Below, piece by piece: positions 55,755 to 64,000 of a stretch of 64,000 bases of DNA. A program made the translations under genes and the position numbers. Every line of letters starts with the position of its first letter. The first letter of the stretch is position 1. Under the pieces are notes generated by a model, which searched no databases, was not told the DNA's origin, and saw nothing but the letters and a program-made list of their open reading frames with translations. Origin of the DNA: Bermanella sp044597725 (GTDB taxonomy: Bacteria; Pseudomonadota; Gammaproteobacteria; Pseudomonadales; Oceanobacteraceae); contig NZ_CP139003.1 in assembly GCF_044597725.1 (NCBI RefSeq), forward strand, positions 2,418,001 through 2,482,000, read 5' to 3'.

Positions 55755-57728
55755 TTATAGCGCCTTCAGAGACTCGATATAAGCATCGACTGTAAAAGGC
55801 CTACCCAAAAAGTCCTCTATGAACTCATCTGCAGGCAAACTGCCTCCCGCTGCTAAAACTTTGTCGCGGTAGGCTTGCGCCACTTGCTGGTTATTCATAC
55901 CCGCCTTTTCAAAGCGACTAAACAAGTCTTTCGAGATAGCAAGAGACCACTGATATGTATAGTACTTGGCGCTATACCCGTAAAGATGGCCGAAATTAGT
56001 ATAAAAATGCGTCCCCTCGGTATAAGGAAATGGTGCATATTGCTCATGCAATTCCAGCATCTTGGGTTGAAGCTTAAAGGTCTTAGGATCTCTGTCGTAA
56101 TACTGCAATGACAGCTGGGCATAATAGACTTGTGTCGCTGTTCCCGTTGCCTGACCGAAATCCCGCGCCGCTACCATTTTATCTACTAAGGATTTAGGTA
56201 TTGCCTTACCCTCTTTATTTAAGGCAAAAGTTTTCAAGGTATCATAATCCCAAATCCATTCTTCCAGCATTTGTGATGGTGCTTCCACAAAGTCGCTTTC
56301 CATGGATAAGCCTGCCACCCCATACCACTCATGCTGACCACTAAATACACCATGCAGTAAATGACCAAACTCATGCAAGAAGGTTTCAACTTGACCATGC
56401 TCCATCAACCCTTTCGGGAAGTTTTGCGCCAAACCTGATAAAGGGATTTGCTTACCTTTTATACCAGGGCGAAGGGTAAACGCTGCAGCATGCTTGTACT
56501 TGCCTTCCCGCGGATGGTTATCCATATAGAAGCGCGCAATCAACTTTCCACCCTGCTTGATTTGATAGCTTTCAACATCTTCATGCCAAGTATCGGTTTC
56601 CCATTTCTCAATTTTTACACCAAACAACTGCTCAGTTAAATCAAAAATACCCTGACGTACATTTTCATATTGGAAGTATTCACGAACGGCTTTCGCATCA
56701 ACCGAATAATCTTCTTGTCTAATCAAGTTTTCCAAATACCCTACTTGCCATTCTCTAACTTCTTTCGCTTGCGGGTCGATCTTCTGTAATCGTTTTAAAT
56801 AAATGGCTTTTTCACGCTCTAAAGGCTGAACCAGTGCATTACTAATTTTATTTAAAAACTTGGTGGCATTTTCAGGTGTCTGAATCATTTGCCCATCCAT
56901 AGCAAGCTGAGCAAAATTATCATAGCCCAACACTTGCGCTAACTCATAGCGCAACTCTAATAGCCTATTTAAAACCTCAAGGTTTTGTGGGTAACCACGA
57001 GAGCGTGATGCAACGCGTAATTTATGCCTTAATTCGTCCGACTCGGCATAGGTCATTACTGGGTATAGGTCAGGATAATCAGTGGTAATGGTTACTCTTC
57101 CATTTTCATCCACCGCTTTATTATCAATATAATCTTGCGGCAAACCAGCAAGCTCAGACTTATCGACAATTACCGAACGAACATCATCGCGGATATTCTT
57201 GGAGAACTCGTTACCAACCTGAGTAATCTGGCTATTTAATTCTTGAATTCGCTCTCGTGTTTTTTCATCTTTATCGACACCACTACGACGAAAGTCAGTC
57301 AGCATAGTCGAAACAAGGTGCCTATTAACCTTATTCAGAGAGTCCAGCTCAATATTCGATACTTTATTAAATAGCGCCGTAGATAAGCCAACGCGGGAAA
57401 AGAAATCTGACAGCTTTTGACTACAATCGGTCGCGGCATCACGAATCGACTCATCAGCATGGACCGACTTCATATACCAGGCAGAATAGAACGGCATGGC
57501 CATATCAATAATTTGATCATGGGCCGTCATCACAGCGTTAAAACCTTGAATACTCTCATCTGTTTCAAGTTTGGTAAACGCAGCGCCAATAGACTCAACT
57601 GTTTTATCGCAGTGAGAAGTATATTCTTTAGCAGACCAGTCTAGATTTACACCAGACGTAATAATTTCGGCGAAGGATGCATTGGGAATACAGCAAACAC
57701 TTGCCAACAGGATGGCTTTTATTTTCAT
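55755..57728 (-). CDS. M3-family oligopeptidase with signal peptide
   Basis: A 657-residue zinc peptidase of the M3 (thimet oligopeptidase/oligopeptidase A) family. The metal site HEFGHLLHG is near residue 449. Unlike cytosolic OpdA or Dcp it starts with a plausible signal peptide (MKIKAILLASVCCIPNASFAE), so it likely works in the periplasm or outside on peptides. Single gene with its own terminator. It is not clear whether the true substrate range is signal-peptide fragments or imported peptides. Confidence 0.85.
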   Translation of the reverse strand: MKIKAILLASVCCIPNASFAEIITSGVNLDWSAKEYTSHCDKTVESIGAAFTKLETDESIQGFNAVMTAHDQIIDMAMPFYSAWYMKSVHADESIRDAATDCSQKLSDFFSRVGLSTALFNKVSNIELDSLNKVNRHLVSTMLTDFRRSGVDKDEKTRERIQELNSQITQVGNEFSKNIRDDVRSVIVDKSELAGLPQDYIDNKAVDENGRVTITTDYPDLYPVMTYAESDELRHKLRVASRSRGYPQNLEVLNRLLELRYELAQVLGYDNFAQLAMDGQMIQTPENATKFLNKISNALVQPLEREKAIYLKRLQKIDPQAKEVREWQVGYLENLIRQEDYSVDAKAVREYFQYENVRQGIFDLTEQLFGVKIEKWETDTWHEDVESYQIKQGGKLIARFYMDNHPREGKYKHAAAFTLRPGIKGKQIPLSGLAQNFPKGLMEHGQVETFLHEFGHLLHGVFSGQHEWYGVAGLSMESDFVEAPSQMLEEWIWDYDTLKTFALNKEGKAIPKSLVDKMVAARDFGQATGTATQVYYAQLSLQYYDRDPKTFKLQPKMLELHEQYAPFPYTEGTHFYTNFGHLYGYSAKYYTYQWSLAISKDLFSRFEKAGMNNQQVAQAYRDKVLAAGGSLPADEFIEDFLGRPFTVDAYIESLKAL

Positions 57729-57830
57729 TTTTCAAACTCGTTTTAATGACCTGTTATTTTTATCATTAATCATATCGCTAATACAAGGCATCTTACGCAA
57801 TTGGTCAGCTTTGCCCAATTCTTGGGCACA

Positions 57831-57866
57831 AAAAAGCCAGTCAAAGTAAACTCTGACTGGCTTTTA
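57831..57866 (-). terminator. Terminator after sucD
   Basis: A 12-position stem around AGCCAGTCA/TGACTGGCT with one mismatch and a TAAA loop, followed by T-rich sequence on the minus strand. It ends the sucCD transcript, 30 bases past the sucD stop. Confidence 0.75.
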
Positions 57867-57895
57867 AGGTGACTTGCACTATGAAAAAGACGCGA

Positions 57896-58768
57896 CTACC
57901 AGCCCGCTTTCTCTTTTAGTGCAGTACCAATTTCAGCAAGGCTTTTAACGGTTTTAACACCTGCAGCTTCTAGTGCAGCAAATTTTTCATCTGCTGTACC
58001 CTTACCACCTGCGATAATTGCACCCGCGTGACCCATGCGCTTGCCTGCAGGCGCGGTAACACCTGCAATATAAGATACAACAGGCTTGCTTACATTATTT
58101 TTAATGTACTCAGCTGCTTCCTCTTCTGCCGTACCGCCAATCTCACCAATCATAACAATGGCTTCAGTTTGCGGGTCTTGCTCAAATAATTTTAGGATAT
58201 CGATGAAGCTAGAACCTGGAATTGGGTCACCACCAATACCAACACAGGTTGACTGACCAAAACCGAAATCGGTAGTTTGCTTAACCGCTTCATAGGTCAA
58301 TGTACCTGAACGGGAAACAATACCCACCTTACCTGGTTTATGAATGTGCCCAGGCATGATGCCAATTTTACTTTGCCCTGGAGTGATAACACCTGGACAG
58401 TTTGGACCAATTAATACAATACCCAACTCATCACATTTCACTTTGCAGTACATCATATCTAGGGTTGGGATGCCTTCTGTAATACAGACGATGAGCTTAA
58501 TACCGCTATTAGCAGCCTCTAAAATAGAGTCTTTACAGAATGGTGCTGGTACATAAATAACCGACGCTTCAGCACCTGTTTTTTCAACCGCTTCTTTAAC
58601 AGTGTTAAAAACGGGTAAACCTAAATGCGTGGTGCCACCTTTACCTGGAGTAACACCGCCAACCATGTTGGTACCGTATTCAATAGCTTGTTCACTATGG
58701 AATGTACCTTGAGAACCAGTGAAACCTTGGCAAATAACTTTGGTATTTTTTTCTAGTAAAACGCTCAT
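57896..58768 (-). CDS. sucD: Succinyl-CoA synthetase alpha subunit
   Basis: A 290-residue TCA-cycle subunit, with SucC making succinyl-CoA synthetase. The CoA-binding N-domain (GFTGSQGTFHSEQAIEYG), IGPNCPGVITPG and the phosphohistidine motif GHAGAIIAGG are intact. It follows sucC after 2 bases. Confidence 0.97.
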   Translation of the reverse strand: MSVLLEKNTKVICQGFTGSQGTFHSEQAIEYGTNMVGGVTPGKGGTTHLGLPVFNTVKEAVEKTGAEASVIYVPAPFCKDSILEAANSGIKLIVCITEGIPTLDMMYCKVKCDELGIVLIGPNCPGVITPGQSKIGIMPGHIHKPGKVGIVSRSGTLTYEAVKQTTDFGFGQSTCVGIGGDPIPGSSFIDILKLFEQDPQTEAIVMIGEIGGTAEEEAAEYIKNNVSKPVVSYIAGVTAPAGKRMGHAGAIIAGGKGTADEKFAALEAAGVKTVKSLAEIGTALKEKAGW

Positions 58769-58770
58769 TG

Positions 58771-59937
58771 TTATTTACCTCCTGCTGCTTTAACCACTTG
58801 TTGAGCGGCATCTGTTAAACTTTCGGCAGCAATAATATCCAAACCACTTTCTGCCAATACTTTTGAGCCCAGTTCCGCATTATTACCTTCAAGGCGAACA
58901 ACCACAGGCACTTTAACACCCACGTCTTTTACTGCGCCAATAATACCCTCAGCGATCATATCGCAACGAACGATACCACCAAAGATGTTAACCAGAACCG
59001 CTTTTACGTTGTCGTCACTTAAAATAATCTTAAATGCTTCGGCAACACGCTCTTTAGTCGCACCGCCACCTACATCTAAAAAGTTTGCAGGGTCACCACC
59101 ATGTAATTTAATGATATCCATGGTACCCATTGCCAAGCCTGCGCCATTAACCATACAACCAATGTTACCGTCTAATGCAACATAGTTCAGGTCCCATTTT
59201 GCTGCTTCCGCTTCACGGCTATCTTCTTGCGAAGGGTCATGCATGGCTTGAATATCTTTATGTGCATACAATGCATTGCCATCAACATTAATTTTGGCGT
59301 CTAGGCAATGTAAGTCACCGGCTTCGGTAATAACAAGCGGGTTTACTTCTAGAAGTGCCAAATCTTTTTCAAAAAACAATTTACTTAAACCCAAGAAAAT
59401 CTGAGTGAACTGTTTAATTTGCTTATCTTTAAGACCTAACTTAAACGCAATTTCACGGGCTTGGTAAGGCTGAGCACCAGTTAATGGATCGATCTCAGCT
59501 TTAAGAATTTTTTCAGGTGTCTCTTCCGCTACTTTTTCAATTTCCACACCACCTTCAGTAGATGCCATGAAAACTACGCGTCGAGAAGCACGATCAACAA
59601 CCGCACCTAAATACAATTCTTGGGCGATATCTGTGCACGATTCAACTAAGATTTGCTTAACGGGTTGACCGTTTTCGTCAGTTTGATAGGTTACAAGGTT
59701 TTTGCCCAACCAATTGTTGGCAAAGTCAGCAATCTCTTGCTTGCTTGATACAAGCTTAACACCACCAGCCTTACCACGACCGCCAGCATGTACCTGTGCT
59801 TTAACAACCCATTTGTTTCCTGCAATTTTATCAGCTGCTTGCTCTGCTTCTTGTGCTGTTGTCGCTACAACACCTTCTGAAACAGGCAAACCATAGGCCG
59901 CAAATAGTTGCTTGGCCTGGTACTCATGTAAATTCAT
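58771..59937 (-). CDS. sucC: Succinyl-CoA synthetase beta subunit
   Basis: A 388-residue ATP-grasp subunit giving nucleotide specificity and succinate binding. It begins MNLHEYQAKQLFAAYGLPVSEG and includes the nucleotide-site stretch KAQVHAGGRGKAGGVKL and VNIFGGIVRCDMIAEGI. It pairs with sucD directly downstream. Confidence 0.97.
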   Translation of the reverse strand: MNLHEYQAKQLFAAYGLPVSEGVVATTAQEAEQAADKIAGNKWVVKAQVHAGGRGKAGGVKLVSSKQEIADFANNWLGKNLVTYQTDENGQPVKQILVESCTDIAQELYLGAVVDRASRRVVFMASTEGGVEIEKVAEETPEKILKAEIDPLTGAQPYQAREIAFKLGLKDKQIKQFTQIFLGLSKLFFEKDLALLEVNPLVITEAGDLHCLDAKINVDGNALYAHKDIQAMHDPSQEDSREAEAAKWDLNYVALDGNIGCMVNGAGLAMGTMDIIKLHGGDPANFLDVGGGATKERVAEAFKIILSDDNVKAVLVNIFGGIVRCDMIAEGIIGAVKDVGVKVPVVVRLEGNNAELGSKVLAESGLDIIAAESLTDAAQQVVKAAGGK

Positions 59938-60115
59938 GATAACCCCTTGTGCTATTAAAAAGACGAATACTCAATATGTTATCTAAGTACTTTAAAAAAT
60001 CAGCTCTTGTTATAACAAAAGCCTACTTCAAAAGACATACATAAAATAAAATACGTGATACACCTCAAAAGAAAACACTTATCCATTGAGATGCACACTC
60101 ATTCACCCTCAATCT

Positions 60116-61567
60116 TTAGCGGCGCTTACGATTTGCTTTATGAATCGCGTGGTTGTTTACACCTAGAGCAGCTTCATGCACCGATTCAGACAAGGTTGGG
60201 TGCGAGAACACCATCATACCTAAGTCTTCTGCGCTAGAACCAAATTCCATTGCAATAACAACCTGCTGACACAAATCACCCGCACTTGGGCCAATGACAC
60301 TGGCACCTAAGATGCGATCGGTTTCTGCATCGGCGATAATTTTTACAAAACCGCCTGTATCGTTCGCTGCCATTGCGCGACCATTGGCGGCAAACGGGAA
60401 CGAACCTACATTGTATTTTTCACCAGAGGCTTTTAGTTCATCTTCACTTTTACCCACCCATGCAATTTCTGGGTGTGTGTAAATAACTGAAGGAACACAG
60501 TCATAATTAACTTGTGCTTTGTGGCCGGCAATACGCTCAGCAACCATTACACCTTCTTCTGATGCTTTATGCGCTAGCATTGGGCCACGTACCACATCAC
60601 CTACCGCCCAAATACCCGGTGCTTCGGTTTCACAGTGATCATCGACAAAGATAAAGCCACGCTCATCCAAGTTAACGCCCGTGTCGGCCGAGAATAAATT
60701 CTCTGTATAAGGACGACGACCAACAGCAACAATCAATTTATCGAATGTGATGCTCTTTTCACCTTCGGAATCGGTATAACTAACAACAACTTCTTTGTTC
60801 TTACCTTTACCTTTTACTTCAGTACCCATAACGCGAGCACCAAGCAGCACATTAATATCTTGCTTCTTAAATTGCTTAGCTGCTTCTTTTGCAACTTGCT
60901 GATCAACTAAATGCAAGAATTTATCTTGAGCTTCAAGTACTGTCACCTCAGAACCTAAGCGGTTCCAAACACTACCTAGCTCTAAACCGATTACACCCGC
61001 ACCAATAACACCTAAACGCTTAGGTACCTCTTTAAAATTCAAGGCGCCAGTAGAATCAACAATAAGGTCTTCCGTCAACGGAGCCGGCGGAATTTCGACA
61101 GGAACTGAGCCAGTGGCAATAATAATATGATCGGCTTCAAGCGTTTCTGTTTTGCCCGCATGGTTAGTAAATTCTACCTTTTTACCGGCCAACAATTTAC
61201 CTAGACCTTCGTAGGGGGTAACGCCATTAGCTTGGAACAAGCCACGAACGCCAGTAGTAAGTTGCTTAACAATGGCTTCTTTACGTTCAAGCATTTTACT
61301 GACATCCATAGAGATTCCTTTTACGGAAATCCCATGAACATCATAGTGCTCTTTCGCTTCTTCATATTTATGCGACGAATCAAGCAATGCTTTTGACGGA
61401 ATACAACCAACGTTCAAACATGTACCACCGTACACGCCCTTACCTTCGTCATCTAACCACTTATCAATACAAGCTGTATTTAAGCCTAATTGAGCACAGC
61501 GAATTGCAGCCACATAACCGCCAGGACCACCACCAATTACAATTACGTCAAATTTGTTATCTGCCAT
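60116..61567 (-). CDS. lpd: Dihydrolipoamide dehydrogenase (E3)
   Basis: A 483-residue flavoprotein that re-oxidises dihydrolipoyl groups of 2-oxo acid dehydrogenases. The redox-active disulfide is in GGTCLNVGCIPSK, the FAD motif VIGGGPGGYVAA is N-terminal, and the C-terminal HPTLSE contains the active-site His. Position after sucB marks it as the 2-oxoglutarate dehydrogenase E3 (LpdG type). A 178-base gap to sucC holds no element I can support. Confidence 0.96.
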   Translation of the reverse strand: MADNKFDVIVIGGGPGGYVAAIRCAQLGLNTACIDKWLDDEGKGVYGGTCLNVGCIPSKALLDSSHKYEEAKEHYDVHGISVKGISMDVSKMLERKEAIVKQLTTGVRGLFQANGVTPYEGLGKLLAGKKVEFTNHAGKTETLEADHIIIATGSVPVEIPPAPLTEDLIVDSTGALNFKEVPKRLGVIGAGVIGLELGSVWNRLGSEVTVLEAQDKFLHLVDQQVAKEAAKQFKKQDINVLLGARVMGTEVKGKGKNKEVVVSYTDSEGEKSITFDKLIVAVGRRPYTENLFSADTGVNLDERGFIFVDDHCETEAPGIWAVGDVVRGPMLAHKASEEGVMVAERIAGHKAQVNYDCVPSVIYTHPEIAWVGKSEDELKASGEKYNVGSFPFAANGRAMAANDTGGFVKIIADAETDRILGASVIGPSAGDLCQQVVIAMEFGSSAEDLGMMVFSHPTLSESVHEAALGVNNHAIHKANRKRR

Positions 61568-61618
61568 GAGATATCCTTAATAATATTTGTTAGAAATTAA
61601 CCAAGATCGTATGAATAA

Positions 61619-62866
61619 TTAAACATCCAATAGCATACGAGCAGGATCCTCTAATAAATCCTTGATGGCTACTAAGAACTGAACCGCTTCTTTACCATCA
61701 ATCATTCGATGGTCATACGAAAGTGCCAAGTACATCATTGGGCGAATTTCAACTTGACCATTAACAGCCATAGGACGCTCTTGAATCTTGTGCATGCCCA
61801 TAATTGCTGTTTGTGGCGGATTAAGGATTGGCGTCGACATTAGTGAGCCGAACACACCACCATTGGTAATGGTGAAGGTACCGCCTTGCATCTCTTCAAT
61901 GCCCAACTTACCTTGTTTTGCTTTGTTTGCATACTCAACAATACCACCCTCAACATCAGCCAAGCTCATGGCATCAACATCACGCAATACCGGAACAACA
62001 AGGCCTTTTTCTGTAGAAACAGCAACACCAATATCTTGGTAACCGTGATAAACGATATCATTACCATCAATAGAAGCGTTTACCGATGGGAAGCGCTTAA
62101 GTGCTTCAGTGGCTGCTTTAACAAAGAAGCCCATAAAACCTAAACGTACACCATCATGTTTCTTTTCAAACATGTCTTTGTATTGTTTACGCAATTCCAT
62201 AACCGCTGTCATATCCACTTCGTTGTAAGTGGTTAGCATGGCCGCATTTTGCTGTGCCGATACTAGACGTTTTGCGATAGTAGAACGTAAGCGCGTCATT
62301 GGAACACGTTTTTCTGCACGCTCACCGGCATTAAAGCTAGGCATTGCTGGCGCAGAAGGTGCCGATGGCGCTTTGGTAGGTGCTGGTGCAGGCGCTTCTG
62401 CTTTTGCGGCAGGTGCGTCTGCTTTCGGTGAACCCGATTTAATATGATTAAGCACGTCTTCTTTAATGATGCGGCCATCCTTACCAGATGCTTTAACATC
62501 CGCCAAATTCACGCCTTTTTCTTCAGCTAATTTACGCGCGGCAGGGTTTACTTTTAAATCGTCATCATCAACTGATTCAGAAGCAGAAGCGCTACTTTCT
62601 TTAGATTCGCCACCGGTACTACCTGATGCGCCATCTTCAAATATTGCCAAGACTTCTGCACTTAACACAGTATCGCCTTCGCCTTTAAGAACTTCTTTAA
62701 TCACGCCATCATTTTGCGCAACAACTTCCAAAACAACTTTATCTGTTTCGATATCAACTAATAATTCATCACGGCTAACCTGTTCACCAGGTTGTTTATG
62801 CCAAGTAGCAACCGTGCCATCAGCAACAGATTCAGGGAAAACGGGGGCTTTAATTTCGGTACTCAT
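61619..62866 (-). CDS. sucB: Dihydrolipoyl succinyltransferase (E2)
   Basis: A 415-residue E2 of the 2-oxoglutarate dehydrogenase complex. The N-terminal lipoyl domain has Lys in VDIETDKVVLEV, followed by the E3/E1-binding domain (VNPAARKLAEEKGVNLADVKASGKDGRIIKEDV), an Ala/Pro-rich linker and the catalytic domain ending in SYDHRMIDGKEAVQF. It starts 33 bases after sucA. Confidence 0.97.
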   Translation of the reverse strand: MSTEIKAPVFPESVADGTVATWHKQPGEQVSRDELLVDIETDKVVLEVVAQNDGVIKEVLKGEGDTVLSAEVLAIFEDGASGSTGGESKESSASASESVDDDDLKVNPAARKLAEEKGVNLADVKASGKDGRIIKEDVLNHIKSGSPKADAPAAKAEAPAPAPTKAPSAPSAPAMPSFNAGERAEKRVPMTRLRSTIAKRLVSAQQNAAMLTTYNEVDMTAVMELRKQYKDMFEKKHDGVRLGFMGFFVKAATEALKRFPSVNASIDGNDIVYHGYQDIGVAVSTEKGLVVPVLRDVDAMSLADVEGGIVEYANKAKQGKLGIEEMQGGTFTITNGGVFGSLMSTPILNPPQTAIMGMHKIQERPMAVNGQVEIRPMMYLALSYDHRMIDGKEAVQFLVAIKDLLEDPARMLLDV

Positions 62867-62899
62867 AACTATTTATTCCTAAATTCCATATTGCGGGAC

Positions 62900-64000
62900 T
62901 TATAGTCCCAACGCATCTTTGATCAATTGTTCTTGCTGTTCTAGGTGCAAAGCCATATAGCCAGCTGCTGGTGCGGCAGAAGGTGCTCTTCCCGCATAAT
63001 CTAAATACAGCTTTGAATTGAGGCGGTGCATAACTTTTCTCATATGATGCTGAGAGCTATACCAAGCGCCTTGATTCATTGGCTCTTCTTGACACCACAG
63101 GCATTCCTTAACATTGCTGTATTCGGCAATGGCTGCATACAATTCCTCTTCTGGGAATGGATACAGCTGCTCGATACGAACAATAGCAACATTTTTCATT
63201 TCTTCCGTGCGACGACGATCGAGTAGATCGTAATAAACCTTGCCGCTACAAAAGACCAGACGTGTAATATCTTTTGGATTTACATCTTCTACTTCTGGAA
63301 TGATGGTTTTAAATTCGCCTTGGGCTAGATCTTCCAATGTGCTAACAGCTTCTTTATGACGCAATAAACTTTTTGGCGACATAACAACAAGCGGCTTACG
63401 CAATGGACGAACAACTTGACGACGCAATAGATGGAAAATTTGTGCTGGGGTTGTTGGCACGCAAACTTGAATATTGTGCTCTGCACACAACTGCAAGTAA
63501 CGCTCTAGACGCGCAGAACTGTGTTCTGGCCCCTGCCCCTCATAGCCATGTGGTAACAATTGCGTTAGACCACATAAGCGGCCCCACTTATGTTCACCAC
63601 TGGAAATAAACTGATCCATAACAACTTGAGCACCATTGGCAAAATCACCAAATTGAGCTTCCCAAACAACCAACATGTTTGGCGTTGTTGTAGAGTAACC
63701 ATATTCAAAACCCAACACTGCTTCTTCGGAAAGCAAAGAGTCGTGAATAGTAAAAGTAGGTTGATCTTCTTTTATGTTTTGCAATGAGCAATAAGACGCA
63801 CCATCTTTTTGGTTGTGTAAAACGGCATGGCGGTGGGAGAAAGTACCACGACCTACATCTTGGCCTGTTAGGCGAATTGGATAGCCCTCATCAATAAGCG
63901 TTGCGTACGCCATGGTTTCGGCAAAACCCCAGTTGATTGGCTGCGCACCCGCTGCCATCTTACGACGATCTTCTAAAATTTTGTTAACCTGACGCTGAAC
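62900..64000 (-). CDS. sucA: 2-Oxoglutarate dehydrogenase E1 (3' part)
   Basis: The C-terminal 366 residues of a protein normally about 940 long; the frame stays open to the window edge, so the rest lies beyond 64000. It contains conserved E1 C-terminal segments such as INWGFAETMAYATL, RLTGQDVGRGTFSHRHAVLHNQ and MSPKSLLRHKEAVS, and catalyses decarboxylation of 2-oxoglutarate with thiamine diphosphate. Confidence 0.95.
   Translation of the reverse strand, partial: VQRQVNKILEDRRKMAAGAQPINWGFAETMAYATLIDEGYPIRLTGQDVGRGTFSHRHAVLHNQKDGASYCSLQNIKEDQPTFTIHDSLLSEEAVLGFEYGYSTTTPNMLVVWEAQFGDFANGAQVVMDQFISSGEHKWGRLCGLTQLLPHGYEGQGPEHSSARLERYLQLCAEHNIQVCVPTTPAQIFHLLRRQVVRPLRKPLVVMSPKSLLRHKEAVSTLEDLAQGEFKTIIPEVEDVNPKDITRLVFCSGKVYYDLLDRRRTEEMKNVAIVRIEQLYPFPEEELYAAIAEYSNVKECLWCQEEPMNQGAWYSSQHHMRKVMHRLNSKLYLDYAGRAPSAAPAAGYMALHLEQQEQLIKDALGL

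Overview
The window is a 64-kb chromosomal segment (moderate G+C, dense coding, few gaps) from a marine-type gammaproteobacterium. The block fimV-truA-trpF-trpB-trpA-folC-SPOR gene-cvpA-purF-metZ, the order leuC-leuD-leuB-asd, and sucA-sucB-lpd-sucC-sucD resemble Pseudomonadales/Oceanospirillales genomes. A choline-to-betaine locus plus ectoine hydroxylase points to a salt-exposed lifestyle. The genus is not decided from sequence alone; an Oceanospirillales relative is an inference.

Layout. 1-2105: 3' part of a GAF-GAF-HD-GYP signalling protein, meeting tail-to-tail with a metZ-moxR-DUF58-tgpA run (2.1-7.2 kb). 7.2-17.8 kb: purF, cvpA, SPOR gene, folC, trpA, trpB, trpF, truA and fimV, all on the minus strand and mostly overlapping or tightly spaced. 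18.1-23.7 kb: a YgjV-like membrane protein, a repeat array, then asd, leuB, leuD, leuC (minus), with a divergent LysR regulator. 24.9-31.7 kb: tandem universal stress protein, a lipoprotein/M48 protease pair, an Lrp-family regulator and leuA. 31.8-41.8 kb: two chemoreceptors flanking an MFS transporter, a heme-c/beta-propeller protein overlapping an epimerase, a BASS transporter and an AraC regulator. 42-46.4 kb: clpB with a heat-shock promoter, a DMT exporter and a periplasmic binding protein. 47-55.5 kb: osmoprotection region (ectD; betI-betB-betA-choX-choW-choV). 55.7-64 kb: secreted-type M3 peptidase and the TCA segment sucA(partial)-sucB-lpd-sucC-sucD.

The most unusual content is non-coding. 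Three arrays (about 18717-19300, 46426-46956, 48110-48537) share a roughly 33-bp GTAG-headed palindromic unit (11 clear copies plus one degenerate) in direct and inverted orientation. The units bracket 120-130-bp core elements that fold into a long outer stem and a central hairpin. Two core types differ by compensatory base changes. The 5' GTAG plus imperfect hairpin is the hallmark of REP elements mobilised by RAYT (TnpA-REP) transposases, but no such transposase lies in the window. Two arrays flank ectD, making that gene look like a bracketed cassette beside the betaine locus.

Functional links: betaine uptake and synthesis and 5-hydroxyectoine formation are osmotic-stress functions; leuA, leuCDB, asd, trpFBA, metZ and purF are biosynthetic; sucABCD-lpd is central carbon metabolism. 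No rRNA, tRNA, CRISPR array, prophage or insertion-sequence transposase was seen. The remaining gaps without genes (for example 17774-18058 and 59938-60115) showed no element I could support.
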